Shown one piece after another: positions 49,405 to 57,290 of a DNA stretch of 64,000 nt (the stretch's first letter is position 1; each line of letters starts with the position of its first letter). The DNA is from Nocardioides sp. 1609. Lineage in GTDB: Bacteria; Actinomycetota; Actinomycetes; Propionibacteriales; Nocardioidaceae. The stretch spans positions 62,001 to 126,000 of the forward strand of contig NZ_SPUJ01000008.1 of the NCBI RefSeq assembly GCF_004522105.1. The letters are read 5' to 3'. Made by a program: the position numbers and the translations under genes. The notes below the pieces were generated by a model, which was given only the letters and a program-made list of their open reading frames with translations, did no database searches and had not been told where the DNA came from.

Positions 49405-50532
49405 TCAGGTGTCGAAGAGAGTTCCCGCACCGTCGGTGTCGTCCCGACCGGTGGGACCGGCGGGGGCGGCGAGCCCGAGGTGGTCCCACGCCGCCCGGGT
49501 CGCGACCCGGCCGCGGGGGGTGCGGGCCAGGAAGCCCATCCGCACCAGGAACGGCTCGGCGACCTCCTCGACCGTCTCGCGCTCCTCCCCGACCGCGACG
49601 GCGAGCGTGGAGACGCCGACCGGTCCCCCGCCGAAGCGCCGGCACAGGACGTCGATGACCGCCTTGTCGAGCCGGTCGAGGCCGAGCTCGTCGACCTCGT
49701 ACAGCTCGAGGGTGCGGTGCGCGACGTCGAGGCTGACAACGCCGTCGGCGCGGACCTGCGCGTAGTCACGGACCCGGCGCAGCAGCCGGTTGGCGATGCG
49801 GGGCGTGCCGCGCGAGCGCGACGCGATCTCGGCCGCGCCCTCGTCGGTCAGGCGGACGCCGAGCAGCCCGGCCGAGCGGTGCACGATCAGGTCGAGCTCG
49901 TGCGGCTCGTAGAACTCCAGGTGGCCGGTGAACCCGAACCGGTCGCGCAGCGGCCCCGGCAGCAGCCCGGCGCGGGTGGTGGCCCCGACGAGGGTGAACG
50001 GCGGGATCTCGATCGGGATCGCCGTCGCGCCCGGGCCCTTGCCGATGATCACGTCGACCCGGAAGTCCTCCATCGCCAGGTAGAGCATCTCCTCGGCGGG
50101 GCGCGACATCCGGTGGATCTCGTCGATGAAGAGGACGTCTCCCTCGTTGAGCCCGGACAGGATCGCGGCGAGGTCACCGGCGTGGGTGATCGCCGGACCG
50201 CTGGTCAGCCGCAACGGCGCCGACATCTCGCTGGCGATGATCATCGCCAGCGTGGTCTTGCCGAGCCCGGGCGGTCCGGACAGCAGCACGTGGTCGGGGG
50301 CCCGCCCGCGTCGGCGGGCGGCCTCGAGCACCAGCCCGAGCTGCTCGCGCACGCGCGCCTGCCCGACGACCTCGTCGAGCGTGCGCGGACGCAGCGCCGC
50401 CTCGATCGCGCGCTCGTCGCCCTCCGCCTCCGCGGCGGTCACCGAGCCGGAGCCGTCGGCCCCGCCGCCCGTCATCGCGGCGAGGTGGCGCTCCTCGGCG
50501 GCGGTCAGCTCGTCGTCGTGTCCCCGGGTCAT
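49405..50532 (-). CDS. ruvB: Holliday junction branch migration ATPase RuvB
   Basis: RuvB is the hexameric motor that drives branch migration on RuvA-bound junctions. The 375-residue product has Walker A SGPPGLGKTT, Walker B LFIDEIHRM, sensor 1 GATTRAGLL, the arginine finger region PLRDRFGFTG, and the C-terminal winged helix (GPVGVSTLAVAVGEERETVE). Length is slightly above average because of acidic tails. It starts 4 nt after the ruvA stop as the last gene of ruvCAB. It is followed by a 122-bp gap before yajC. Confidence 0.97.
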   Translation of the reverse strand: MTRGHDDELTAAEERHLAAMTGGGADGSGSVTAAEAEGDERAIEAALRPRTLDEVVGQARVREQLGLVLEAARRRGRAPDHVLLSGPPGLGKTTLAMIIASEMSAPLRLTSGPAITHAGDLAAILSGLNEGDVLFIDEIHRMSRPAEEMLYLAMEDFRVDVIIGKGPGATAIPIEIPPFTLVGATTRAGLLPGPLRDRFGFTGHLEFYEPHELDLIVHRSAGLLGVRLTDEGAAEIASRSRGTPRIANRLLRRVRDYAQVRADGVVSLDVAHRTLELYEVDELGLDRLDKAVIDVLCRRFGGGPVGVSTLAVAVGEERETVEEVAEPFLVRMGFLARTPRGRVATRAAWDHLGLAAPAGPTGRDDTDGAGTLFDT

Positions 50533-50536
50533 CGGG

Positions 50537-51136
50537 TCAGGCCTTGCTCAGCGAGCGCAGGGCCGCACGCAGGAGGGCGCCGACGTCGGGCACCGCACCC
50601 GCCTCGGGCGCGACCGCGTCGACCGCCTTCTCGGCGTCGCGGGTCGTCCAGCCGAGGCCGACGAGGCCCTGGTGCACCTGCTCGCGCCACGCCTCCGCCG
50701 GGGACGCCGCGACCGAGCCGGACCGGACGCCGGTGGGCGCGCCGATCCGGTCCTTGAGCTCGAGGATGATCCGCTGCGCGCCCTTCTGGCCGATGCCGGG
50801 CACCTTGGTCAGCGTCTTGACGTCGTCGGAGGCGATCGCGCGGCGCAGGTCGTCGGGCGCGAGCACGGCGGTGATCGCCTGCGCGACCTTGGGTCCCACC
50901 CCGGACGCGGTCTGGACGAGCTCGAAGATGCTCTTCTCGTCGTCGTCGACGAAGCCGAACAGCGTCATCGAGTCCTCGCGCACGATCATGCTCGTCGGCA
51001 GCGTGGCGGTGTGGCCGGCGCGCAGGGTCGCGAGGGTGCCGGGGGTGCACATGACCTCCAGGCCCACTCCCCCGACGTCGACGACGGCGCTGCTCAGGGT
51101 GACGGCGGCGACCTGGCCGCGGACGTAGGCGATCAT
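50537..51136 (-). CDS. ruvA: Holliday junction-binding protein RuvA
   Basis: RuvA is the tetrameric clamp that holds the four-way junction for RuvB. The 199-residue protein starts MIAYVRGQVAAVTLSSAVVD, the OB-fold start of the family. Two helix-hairpin-helix motifs follow (VQTASGVGPKVAQAI and LTKVPGIGQKGAQRIILEL). The C-terminal RuvB-contact domain is separated by an Ala/Pro linker. The ATG overlaps the ruvC stop by 4 bp (ATGA). Confidence 0.97.
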   Translation of the reverse strand: MIAYVRGQVAAVTLSSAVVDVGGVGLEVMCTPGTLATLRAGHTATLPTSMIVREDSMTLFGFVDDDEKSIFELVQTASGVGPKVAQAITAVLAPDDLRRAIASDDVKTLTKVPGIGQKGAQRIILELKDRIGAPTGVRSGSVAASPAEAWREQVHQGLVGLGWTTRDAEKAVDAVAPEAGAVPDVGALLRAALRSLSKA

Positions 51137-51657
51137 CGGGTTCTCCTGCCGGCCGCGGCGACCGCGGCGTCGATCCGGGACTGGGCGCCACCGCGCCAGA
51201 TGTGGGTGATGGCCAGCGCGAGCGCGTCGGCGGCGTCGGCGGGCTTGGGCGGCGTGTCGAGCCGCAGGATGCGGGTGATCATCGCGCCGACCTGCGCCTT
51301 GTCGGCGCGACCGTTGCCGGTCACGGCCGCCTTGACCTCGCTCGGCGTGTGCAGCGCCACCGGCAGCCCCCGCCGCGCGGCGACCACCATCGCGATGCCG
51401 CTGGCCTGGGCGGTCCCGATGACCGTGCTGATGTCGGAGCGGGCGAAGACGCGCTCGACCGCGACGGCGTCCGGGCGGTGCTCCTCGATCCAGGCCTCCA
51501 CGCCCTTCTCGATCGTCACCAGCCGCTCGGCCACCGGCAGGTCCGACGGCGTGCGCAGCACGTTCACGTCGACCAGCGTCAGCGGACGCCCGACGCTGCC
51601 GTCGACGACCCCCATGCCGCACCGGGTCAGCCCGGGGTCGATGCCCAGCACCCGCAC
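51133..51657 (-). CDS. ruvC: Crossover junction endodeoxyribonuclease RuvC
   Basis: RuvC is the dimeric resolvase that nicks Holliday junctions. The 174-residue product has catalytic Asp in VLGIDPGLTRCG, Glu in VAVERVFARSD, and the Asp pair in PADAADALALA. The GTG at 51657 was chosen because it gives the family start directly, with GAGGGG about 8 nt upstream. Longer frames would read through the SOS box. It begins the ruvC-ruvA-ruvB operon, separated from yebC by a hairpin and a LexA-type operator. Confidence 0.97.
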   Translation of the reverse strand: MRVLGIDPGLTRCGMGVVDGSVGRPLTLVDVNVLRTPSDLPVAERLVTIEKGVEAWIEEHRPDAVAVERVFARSDISTVIGTAQASGIAMVVAARRGLPVALHTPSEVKAAVTGNGRADKAQVGAMITRILRLDTPPKPADAADALALAITHIWRGGAQSRIDAAVAAAGRRTR

Positions 51658-51676
51658 CTGCTCAGCCCCTCGCGTC

Positions 51677-51692
51677 TCGAACGTGTGTTCGG
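51677..51692. promoter_or_regulatory. LexA-type SOS box upstream of ruvC
   Basis: TCGAACGTGTGTTCGG matches the actinobacterial/Gram-positive SOS consensus TCGAAC-N4-GTTCGA at 11 of 12 fixed positions. It lies 20 bp upstream of the ruvC start, where LexA would occlude a promoter. SOS control of ruvCAB is known in mycobacteria. The matching site here makes DNA-damage induction likely. Confidence 0.82.
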
Positions 51693-51776
51693 AGCCAACC
51701 GTAACCGCCCCCACCGGCCTCGCCCCGCTGCGACACACCTCCGTCCCGCCGAGTCGGCGCGGAGGTGGAGTCGGAA

Positions 51777-51823
51777 CGCGTCGAGTCGGCGTTCGCGCTC
51801 AACGCGAACGCCGACTCGACGCG
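51777..51823 (-). terminator. Perfect 21-bp hairpin after yebC
   Basis: 51777-51797 and 51803-51823 are perfect reverse complements around the loop CTCAA. On the minus strand the hairpin starts 8 nt after the yebC stop. There is no U-tract. It separates yebC transcription from the SOS-regulated ruvC promoter. Confidence 0.8.
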
Positions 51824-51831
51824 ACCGGGGG

Positions 51832-52596
51832 CTAGGCGTCGAGCTCGGCCATGACGTCGTCGGAGACGTCGAAGTTGGCGTAGATGTTCTGGACGTCGTC
51901 GAGGTCCTCGAGGACGTCGAAGAGGCGGAAGAACTTCTCGGCGCCGTCGGCGTCGAGCTCGACCTTGTTGTCGGGGACGAACGACGCCTCGGCGGAGTCG
52001 TAGTCGATCCCGGCGGCCTGCAGGGCCGTGCGGACCGAGACGAGGTCGGTGGCCTCGGAGACGACCTCGAAGGCCTCGCCGAGGTCGTTGCACTCGTCGG
52101 CGCCGGCCTCGAGGGTGGCCTCGAGGACGTCGTCCTCGGTGACCGTCCTGCCCTCCTGCTCGGCGGGCACGATCACGACGCCCTTGCGGTTGAACAGGAA
52201 CGACACCGAGCCGGGGTCGGCCAGCGAGCCGCCGTTGCGGCTCATGGCGGTGCGGACCTCCATGGCGGCGCGGTTCTTGTTGTCGGTGAGGCACTCGATG
52301 AGCAGCGCGACTCCGGCGGGGCCGTAGCCCTCGTACATGATCGTCTGGTAGTCGGCGCCGCCGGTCTCGGCGCCGGAGCCGCGCTTGACCGCGCGCTCGA
52401 TGTTGTCCTTGGTGACCGACGACTTCTTGGCCTTCTGGATGGCGTCGAAGAGCGTCGGGTTGCCGGCGGGGTCACCGCCGCCCATGCGGGCGGCGACCTC
52501 GATGGTCTTGATCAGCTTGGTGGTCAGCTTGCTGCGCTTGGAGTCGAGCGCGGCCTTCTTGTGCTTGGTGGTCGCCCACTTGGAGTGCCCTGACAT
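51832..52596 (-). CDS. yebC: YebC/PmpR-family regulatory protein
   Basis: This is a 254-residue protein of the TACO1/YebC family. Members have been described as transcription regulators and, for some homologues, as translation factors that help ribosomes at proline-rich stretches. The start MSGHSKWATTKHKKA, the central GGGDPAGNPTLFDAIQKAKK and the acidic C terminus are diagnostic. The ATG at 52596 has AGAGAGG upstream. An in-frame codon five residues earlier is disfavoured. It follows pdxT by 27 bp, as in M. tuberculosis, and ends at the 21-bp hairpin. Confidence 0.94.
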   Translation of the reverse strand: MSGHSKWATTKHKKAALDSKRSKLTTKLIKTIEVAARMGGGDPAGNPTLFDAIQKAKKSSVTKDNIERAVKRGSGAETGGADYQTIMYEGYGPAGVALLIECLTDNKNRAAMEVRTAMSRNGGSLADPGSVSFLFNRKGVVIVPAEQEGRTVTEDDVLEATLEAGADECNDLGEAFEVVSEATDLVSVRTALQAAGIDYDSAEASFVPDNKVELDADGAEKFFRLFDVLEDLDDVQNIYANFDVSDDVMAELDA

Positions 52597-52623
52597 GCCT
52601 ACCTCTCTCAACGGTGTCGTGCG

Positions 52624-53217
52624 TCAGGTGCTGGCCACCAGCTCGACGAAGAGTCGGTGCACCCGGCTGTCGTCCCCGACCTCCGGGTGGAAGGAGGTGG
52701 CGAGCAGGCGGCCCTGACGGACCGCGACGATCCTATCCGCGGCCGGTCCGTGCTCGACGCGTGCCAGCACCTCGACGTCCGGACCGACCTGCTCGACCCA
52801 CGGCGCACGGATGAAGACGGCGTGCACCGGGCCGTCGACGCCGGCGACGTGGAGGTCCTCCTCGAAGGAGTCGACCTGGCGGCCGAAGGCGTTGCGCCGC
52901 ACGGTGATGTCGAGGCCGCCGACGGTCTCCTGGCCGGCGGCGCCGTCCTCGATCCGGTCGGCGAGCAGGATCATGCCCGCGCAGGTGCCGAACACCGGGA
53001 GCCCGTCCTCGACCCGCCGGCGCAGGGGCTCGACCAGGTCGAAGATCCGGGCCAGCTTGGCCATCGTGGTCGACTCGCCGCCCGGGACGACGAGCCCGTC
53101 GACGGCGTCCAGCTCGGCGGGACGGCGCACGGGCACCGCCCGGACGCCGAGGGAGGTGAGGGTCCGCAGGTGCTCGCGGACGTCGCCCTGCAGGGCGAGC
53201 ACGCCGATCGTCGTCAC
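52624..53217 (-). CDS. pdxT: Pyridoxal 5'-phosphate synthase glutaminase subunit
   Basis: PdxT releases ammonia from glutamine and feeds it to PdxS for de novo pyridoxal phosphate synthesis. The 197-residue class I amidotransferase has the oxyanion segment VPGGESTTMAKL, the nucleophile in FGTCAGMILLA and the His-Glu pair in SFHPEV. The GTG at 53217 gives the family start (TTIGVLALQGDVREH). Its partner pdxS is 1.6 kb away on the same strand, with a plus-strand metallopeptidase-like gene in between. pdxT must therefore be transcribed from its own promoter in the 77-bp divergent gap, which holds the palindrome AGGGTCGACCCT (53229-53240). Confidence 0.96.
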   Translation of the reverse strand: MTTIGVLALQGDVREHLRTLTSLGVRAVPVRRPAELDAVDGLVVPGGESTTMAKLARIFDLVEPLRRRVEDGLPVFGTCAGMILLADRIEDGAAGQETVGGLDITVRRNAFGRQVDSFEEDLHVAGVDGPVHAVFIRAPWVEQVGPDVEVLARVEHGPAADRIVAVRQGRLLATSFHPEVGDDSRVHRLFVELVAST

Positions 53218-53294
53218 CGGGCGATCCTAGGGTCGACCCTCGGGCCGAGCGTCGGGTCGGGGCACCGGTCGGGCCGCCCCTCTACCCTCGGCGC

Positions 53295-54815
53295 ATGAGA
53301 CCGCAGCTCGGGGTGGCTCGGCTGGTGGCCGCCCTCGCCCTCGTCGTGACCCTGGGCGTCGTGGCGCTGCTGACCTACGCGGTCCTCCCCCGCGCCGACG
53401 ACCCCGCCACCGACGAGCCCGGTCCCTCCGAGGCGGCGTCCGGTCCGGCGGCGACGCCCACGGACGGGTCGACCTCCGCCCCACCGTCCCCGACCGCCGG
53501 CGACTGGCCGAGGAGGGTGCAGCCGTTCGTCGACGTCGTCGAGCGGGAGCGCGGCCTGCAGTTCACCGAGACGGTGCCCGTGGTCTTCCTCGCGCCCGAG
53601 ACGTTCCGCGCGAAGGTCACCCGGGACCAGGGCGACCTGACCGCGGAGGAGCGGGACGAGGTCCGCCAGGACACCGCCTTGTTCCGTGCGCTCGGCCTGA
53701 TCGGCAGCGACGTCGACCTGTTCGACGAGGTGCAGGAGCTGAGGGGCGTCGGCACGCTCGGCTACTACTCCAGCGACGACGGGCGGATCCGGATCCGCGG
53801 CACCGACCTGACGCCGGCGGTGCGCGCGACGCTGGTGCACGAGCTCACCCATGCCCTCCAGGACCAACGCTTCGAGATCGGCGAGACCTCGGAGAGGCTC
53901 GGGAAGCAGGAGTCCGGCTCCGCCGGGAGCGCCTACGACGCCCTGGTCGAGGGCGACGCCTCCCGCGTCGAGACCGCCTACGTCCAGGGGCTCCCGCAGG
54001 AGGAGCAGGACGCCTGGGCCGACGACAAGGCCGAGGAGACCGAGACGTTCGAGGAGCGGTCCCGCGACATCCCCCCGGTGCTGTCGACGCTCGTCGGAGC
54101 CCCGTACGTGCAGGGCGAGCAGCTGCTCCAGATGGCCACCGCGCTCAGCCCCGTCGGCGACGCCAACGCCGCGGCCGACGCGCTCTTCGCGGACCCGCCG
54201 ACCACCGAGGAGCAGCTCCTCGACCCGTGGACCCTGCTCGTCGACGAGGACGCCGGCGCGGTGGTCGACACCCCGACGCCGCGTCTCGGGGCCGGGGAGG
54301 AGGAGCTCGACTCGGGCACGTTCGGGGCGTTCGGCTGGTACCTCGTCCTGGCGCAGCGGCTCGACCCCAGGACGGCGCTCGAGGCCACGGACGGCTGGGG
54401 TGGCGACGCCTACGTGGCCTACGAGGAGCGCGGGCGCAGCTGCGTGCGGGTGGCCTACCGCGGCGACACGCCCGGTGACGTCGACCAGCTCGCCGACGCC
54501 CTCGCCACGTGGGTCGCGCCGAGCCCTGCGGCCCGGGTCGAGCGCGACGGGGACGGACTGCTGTTCTCGGCGTGCGAGCCCGACACCGACGTCCCGGCGA
54601 TCGAGGGGCAGGAGCTGATCCTGCAGCTGCCGCTGACCCGCACCGCGATCACCACTCAGGTCCTCGGGCAGGGAGGTGAGCCGGACTTCACCCGCTGCTA
54701 CGTCGAGCAGGTCGTCGACGTGCTCACCCTCGAACAGCTCCTCGACCCGGAGCAGGGCGGTTCGGCGGAGGTGGCGACCCTGGTCCAGGAGGTCGCCGAG
54801 CGCTGCGGCGGCTGA
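53295..54815 (+). CDS. Putative exported/anchored zinc metallopeptidase-like protein
   Basis: This 506-residue protein is not assigned to a named family. An N-terminal signal anchor (LVAALALVVTLGVVALLTYA) and a Pro/Ala/Ser linker place the rest outside the membrane. A zincin signature VHELTH (182-186) is followed 33 residues later by ALVEGDA, whose Glu219 fits the third zinc ligand of gluzincins. No later domain is recognised. Two Cys residues lie near RSCVRVAY and SACEPD, and two more near the C terminus. It lies between the divergent pdxT and the convergent pdxS stops, so it is transcribed alone. Its end is only 13 bp from the pdxS stop. Confidence 0.75.
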   Translation: MRPQLGVARLVAALALVVTLGVVALLTYAVLPRADDPATDEPGPSEAASGPAATPTDGSTSAPPSPTAGDWPRRVQPFVDVVERERGLQFTETVPVVFLAPETFRAKVTRDQGDLTAEERDEVRQDTALFRALGLIGSDVDLFDEVQELRGVGTLGYYSSDDGRIRIRGTDLTPAVRATLVHELTHALQDQRFEIGETSERLGKQESGSAGSAYDALVEGDASRVETAYVQGLPQEEQDAWADDKAEETETFEERSRDIPPVLSTLVGAPYVQGEQLLQMATALSPVGDANAAADALFADPPTTEEQLLDPWTLLVDEDAGAVVDTPTPRLGAGEEELDSGTFGAFGWYLVLAQRLDPRTALEATDGWGGDAYVAYEERGRSCVRVAYRGDTPGDVDQLADALATWVAPSPAARVERDGDGLLFSACEPDTDVPAIEGQELILQLPLTRTAITTQVLGQGGEPDFTRCYVEQVVDVLTLEQLLDPEQGGSAEVATLVQEVAERCGG

Positions 54816-54828
54816 CGCCGGCGGCTGC

Positions 54829-55731
54829 CTACCAGCCGCGCTCGGCGAGCCGGTGCGGCTGCGGGATCTCCTCGACGTTGATGCCCACCATGGCCTCGCC
54901 GAGGCCGCGCGAGACCTTGGCGACCATGTCGGGGTCGTCGTGGAACGTGGTGGCCTTGACGATCGCCTCGGCCCGCTGGGCCGGGTTGCCGGACTTGAAG
55001 ATGCCCGAGCCCACGAAGACGCCCTCGGCACCGAGCTGCATCATCATCGCGGCGTCGGCCGGGGTCGCGATGCCGCCGGCGGTGAACAGCACGACCGGCA
55101 GCTTCCCGGTCGCGGCCACCTCCTTGACGAGGTCGTAGGGCGCCTGCAGCTCCTTCGCGGCGACGTAGAGCTCGTCGTCCTGGAGCGAGGCGAGCCGGCG
55201 CAGCTCGCCGAGGATGGTGCGCATGTGGGTGACGGCGTTGGAGACGTCGCCGGTGCCGGCCTCGCCCTTGGAGCGGATCATCGCCGCGCCCTCGGTGATC
55301 CGGCGCAGGGCCTCGCCGAGGTTGGTGGCGCCGCACACGAACGGCGCGGTGAAGGTCCACTTGTCGATGTGGTTGGCGTAGTCGGCCGGGGTCAGCACCT
55401 CGGACTCGTCGATGTAGTCGACCCCGAGGCTCTGCAGCACCTGCGCCTCGGCGAAGTGACCGATCCGGGCCTTGGCCATCACCGGGATCGAGACCGAGGC
55501 GATGATCGAGTCGATCATGTCGGGGTCGCTCATCCGCGACACCCCACCCTGGGCGCGGATGTCGGCGGGGACCCGCTCGAGCGCCATCACGGCGACCGCG
55601 CCGGCGTCCTCGGCGATCTTCGCCTGCTCGGCCGTGACGACGTCCATGATGACGCCGCCCTTGAGCATCTCGGCCATGCCCCGCTTGACGCGGGTGGTGC
55701 CGGTTCCAGGGGTGTCGACGGTGTTCTCCAT
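54829..55731 (-). CDS. pdxS: Pyridoxal 5'-phosphate synthase lyase subunit
   Basis: PdxS is the (beta/alpha)8 subunit that makes pyridoxal phosphate from ribose 5-phosphate, glyceraldehyde 3-phosphate and ammonia from PdxT. At 300 residues it has the normal length. The family blocks KRGMAEMLKGGVIMDVV, ALERVPADIRAQGGVSRM, VMAKARIGHFAEAQ and YDLVKEVAATGKLPVV are all present, including both catalytic Lys positions. The ATG at 55731 is the family start. It lies 11 nt after the pgsA stop, suggesting co-transcription with pgsA rather than with pdxT. Confidence 0.97.
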   Translation of the reverse strand: MENTVDTPGTGTTRVKRGMAEMLKGGVIMDVVTAEQAKIAEDAGAVAVMALERVPADIRAQGGVSRMSDPDMIDSIIASVSIPVMAKARIGHFAEAQVLQSLGVDYIDESEVLTPADYANHIDKWTFTAPFVCGATNLGEALRRITEGAAMIRSKGEAGTGDVSNAVTHMRTILGELRRLASLQDDELYVAAKELQAPYDLVKEVAATGKLPVVLFTAGGIATPADAAMMMQLGAEGVFVGSGIFKSGNPAQRAEAIVKATTFHDDPDMVAKVSRGLGEAMVGINVEEIPQPHRLAERGW

Positions 55732-55742
55732 AACCGGCAACT

Positions 55743-56438
55743 CTAGGCCTGGGGGGCGGGTCCTGCCGATTCGCCAGCAGGGGGTCCGGTCGGGGATCCG
55801 GCCGGGGGTACGTCGGCGGCGGTGGCCGCGTCGAGGACGACCGCCTGGCGGCGCACCTTCAGCACCCGGAAGCCGACGGTGTAGGTGCTGGCGAAGGCCA
55901 GGACCCACAGCGCGACGTACATCAGGACCGGCAGGTCGAAGATCGCGCCGAGCCCGGTCATCACGAGGATCGCCACGAGGCGGTCCGCGCGCTCGGCGAT
56001 GCCGCCCTTGGCGTCCATGCCGAGCGACTCCGCGCGGGCCCGGGCGTAGGAGGTCACCGAGCCCATCACCAGGCAGTAGAGCGAGACGCAGAGGTAGAGG
56101 TAGCTGTCGCCGACGCCGGCGAAGTAGAGCGCCAGCCCGCCGAAGATGGCGCCGTCGCCGAACCGGTCGAGGGTGGAGTCCCAGAACGCGCCGAACCGGG
56201 AGCTGCGGCCGAGCTCGCGGGCCATCTTGCCGTCGATCAGGTCGCTGAAGACGAACGCGGTGATGACCAGGACGCCGATCAGCAGCTCGCCGATCGGGAA
56301 GAAGACCAGCGCTCCGGCGCAGACGCCGACGGTGCCGACGAACGTCACGGTGTCGGGGCTGATCCCGAGCTTGATGAAGAGCCTGACGAAGGGCATCAGC
56401 ACGACGCCCTGCCAGAACCCCTTGAATCTCTCCAACAT
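55743..56438 (-). CDS. pgsA: CDP-alcohol phosphatidyltransferase, probable phosphatidylinositol-phosphate synthase
   Basis: This is a 231-residue membrane enzyme. The full CDP-alcohol motif DLIDGKMAR...G...D...D spans residues 66-91 (Asp66, Asp69, Gly70, Ala73, Arg74, Gly83, Asp87, Asp91), followed by several helices and a Pro/Ala-rich C-terminal tail. The position next to HIT and thrS matches pgsA1 (Rv2612c), the phosphatidylinositol-phosphate synthase of mycobacteria. That substrate (inositol 1-phosphate) is inferred from synteny, not proven by the motif. The genes that follow pgsA1 in mycobacteria (an acyltransferase and pimA) are absent here. pdxS follows instead. Confidence 0.88.
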   Translation of the reverse strand: MLERFKGFWQGVVLMPFVRLFIKLGISPDTVTFVGTVGVCAGALVFFPIGELLIGVLVITAFVFSDLIDGKMARELGRSSRFGAFWDSTLDRFGDGAIFGGLALYFAGVGDSYLYLCVSLYCLVMGSVTSYARARAESLGMDAKGGIAERADRLVAILVMTGLGAIFDLPVLMYVALWVLAFASTYTVGFRVLKVRRQAVVLDAATAADVPPAGSPTGPPAGESAGPAPQA

Positions 56439-56547
56439 GTCGCGAGCAGGCTACCGGTCGGCGGCCCTTTCCCGGCACCGACCCTGGACACCCGGCGTAC
56501 TGTCGCACCACGAGCCCGTCCAGGGTCTCCCCCAGAGAGCAGTCCCC

Positions 56548-56682
56548 ATGAGTGACAAGTCGCCGCGTCAAGGAATGTCGAAGTCCGGGAAGTCTCTCAA
56601 GGAGAAGCGCGCCGACAAGCGGGGCAAGGCCGACGGCGCCACCGCGTCGCCGGTCGAGCAGGCCAACACCAAGCGGCGCTGA
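56548..56682 (+). CDS. Small basic protein, 44 residues
   Basis: This is a very short Lys/Arg-rich product (SDKSPRQGMSKSGKSLKEKR, then ADKRGKADGATASPVEQANT) with no membrane segment. I recall similar 40-60-residue hypothetical proteins with the MSKKSGKSLKEKR core in other actinobacteria, which makes a real gene likely. This was not checked. The ATG at 56548 has a weak AGAGAG upstream. It lies on the plus strand inside the gap between HIT and pgsA, both on the minus strand, so it must have its own promoter. Its function is unknown, with nucleic-acid or ribosome association as a guess from charge. Confidence 0.65.
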   Translation: MSDKSPRQGMSKSGKSLKEKRADKRGKADGATASPVEQANTKRR

Positions 56683-56738
56683 CGCCAGGTCGAGGCCTGG
56701 TTGCCGCCTTGCTGGGTCCGGCTGACCGACCGGGGGCG

Positions 56739-57290
56739 TCAGGCCCAGGCGTCGGCGAAGAGCGCGCGGGTGTCGGTGAGCAGCTCGGGCAGGGTCTTGG
56801 TGCGTCCGATGATCGGCATGAAGTTCTGGTCGCCCGGCCACCGCGGGACGACGTGCTGGTGCAGGTGGGCCGCGATGCCGGCGCCGGCGACGTGGCCCTG
56901 GTTCATGCCGATGTTGAACCCGCCCGCGCCGGAGACCGCGCGCACCGTGCGCATCGCGGCGCGGGTGAGGTCGACGATCTCGGCCGCCTCGGCGTCGGTG
57001 GTCTCGGTGTAGTCGGCGATGTGGCGGTAGGGGCAGACCATCAGGTGCCCGGGTGCGTACGGGTAGAGGTTGAGGACGGCGAACGCGAGCTCGCCGCGCC
57101 GCACGACCAGCCCGGCGGCGTCGTCGAGACCGGGGATGCGGCAGAACGGGCAGGCGCCGGACGTCGCGTCGGACGGCTTGTTCTCGCCGCGGACGTAGGC
57201 CATCCGGTGCGGCGTCCAGAGCCGGTCGAGCTCGTCGGGGTCGCCGACGCCGTCCTGGTGCACGGACTCGCCCGTCACGTCGCCGCTCAC
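56739..57290 (-). CDS. HIT-domain protein (Ap4A phosphorylase-like)
   Basis: This is a nucleotide hydrolase/transferase of the histidine triad family, 183 residues. The active-site triad AHLHQHVVPR (His142, His144, His146) and a CPFC motif (47-50) that binds zinc in this branch are present. It corresponds by synteny to Rv2613c, reported to act on diadenosine tetraphosphate by phosphorolysis. That activity is inferred here. The GTG at 57290 overlaps the TetR stop (GTGA). Unlike in M. tuberculosis, a TetR, a PPOX gene and a broken DUF559 gene lie between it and thrS. Confidence 0.9.
   Translation of the reverse strand: MSGDVTGESVHQDGVGDPDELDRLWTPHRMAYVRGENKPSDATSGACPFCRIPGLDDAAGLVVRRGELAFAVLNLYPYAPGHLMVCPYRHIADYTETTDAEAAEIVDLTRAAMRTVRAVSGAGGFNIGMNQGHVAGAGIAAHLHQHVVPRWPGDQNFMPIIGRTKTLPELLTDTRALFADAWA

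Noticed and set aside
51661..51738. Longer ruvC reading with an extra N-terminal segment from an upstream codon
   Set aside because: It would place the SOS box and promoter inside the coding region. The GTG at 51657 gives the exact family start with a good Shine-Dalgarno sequence.
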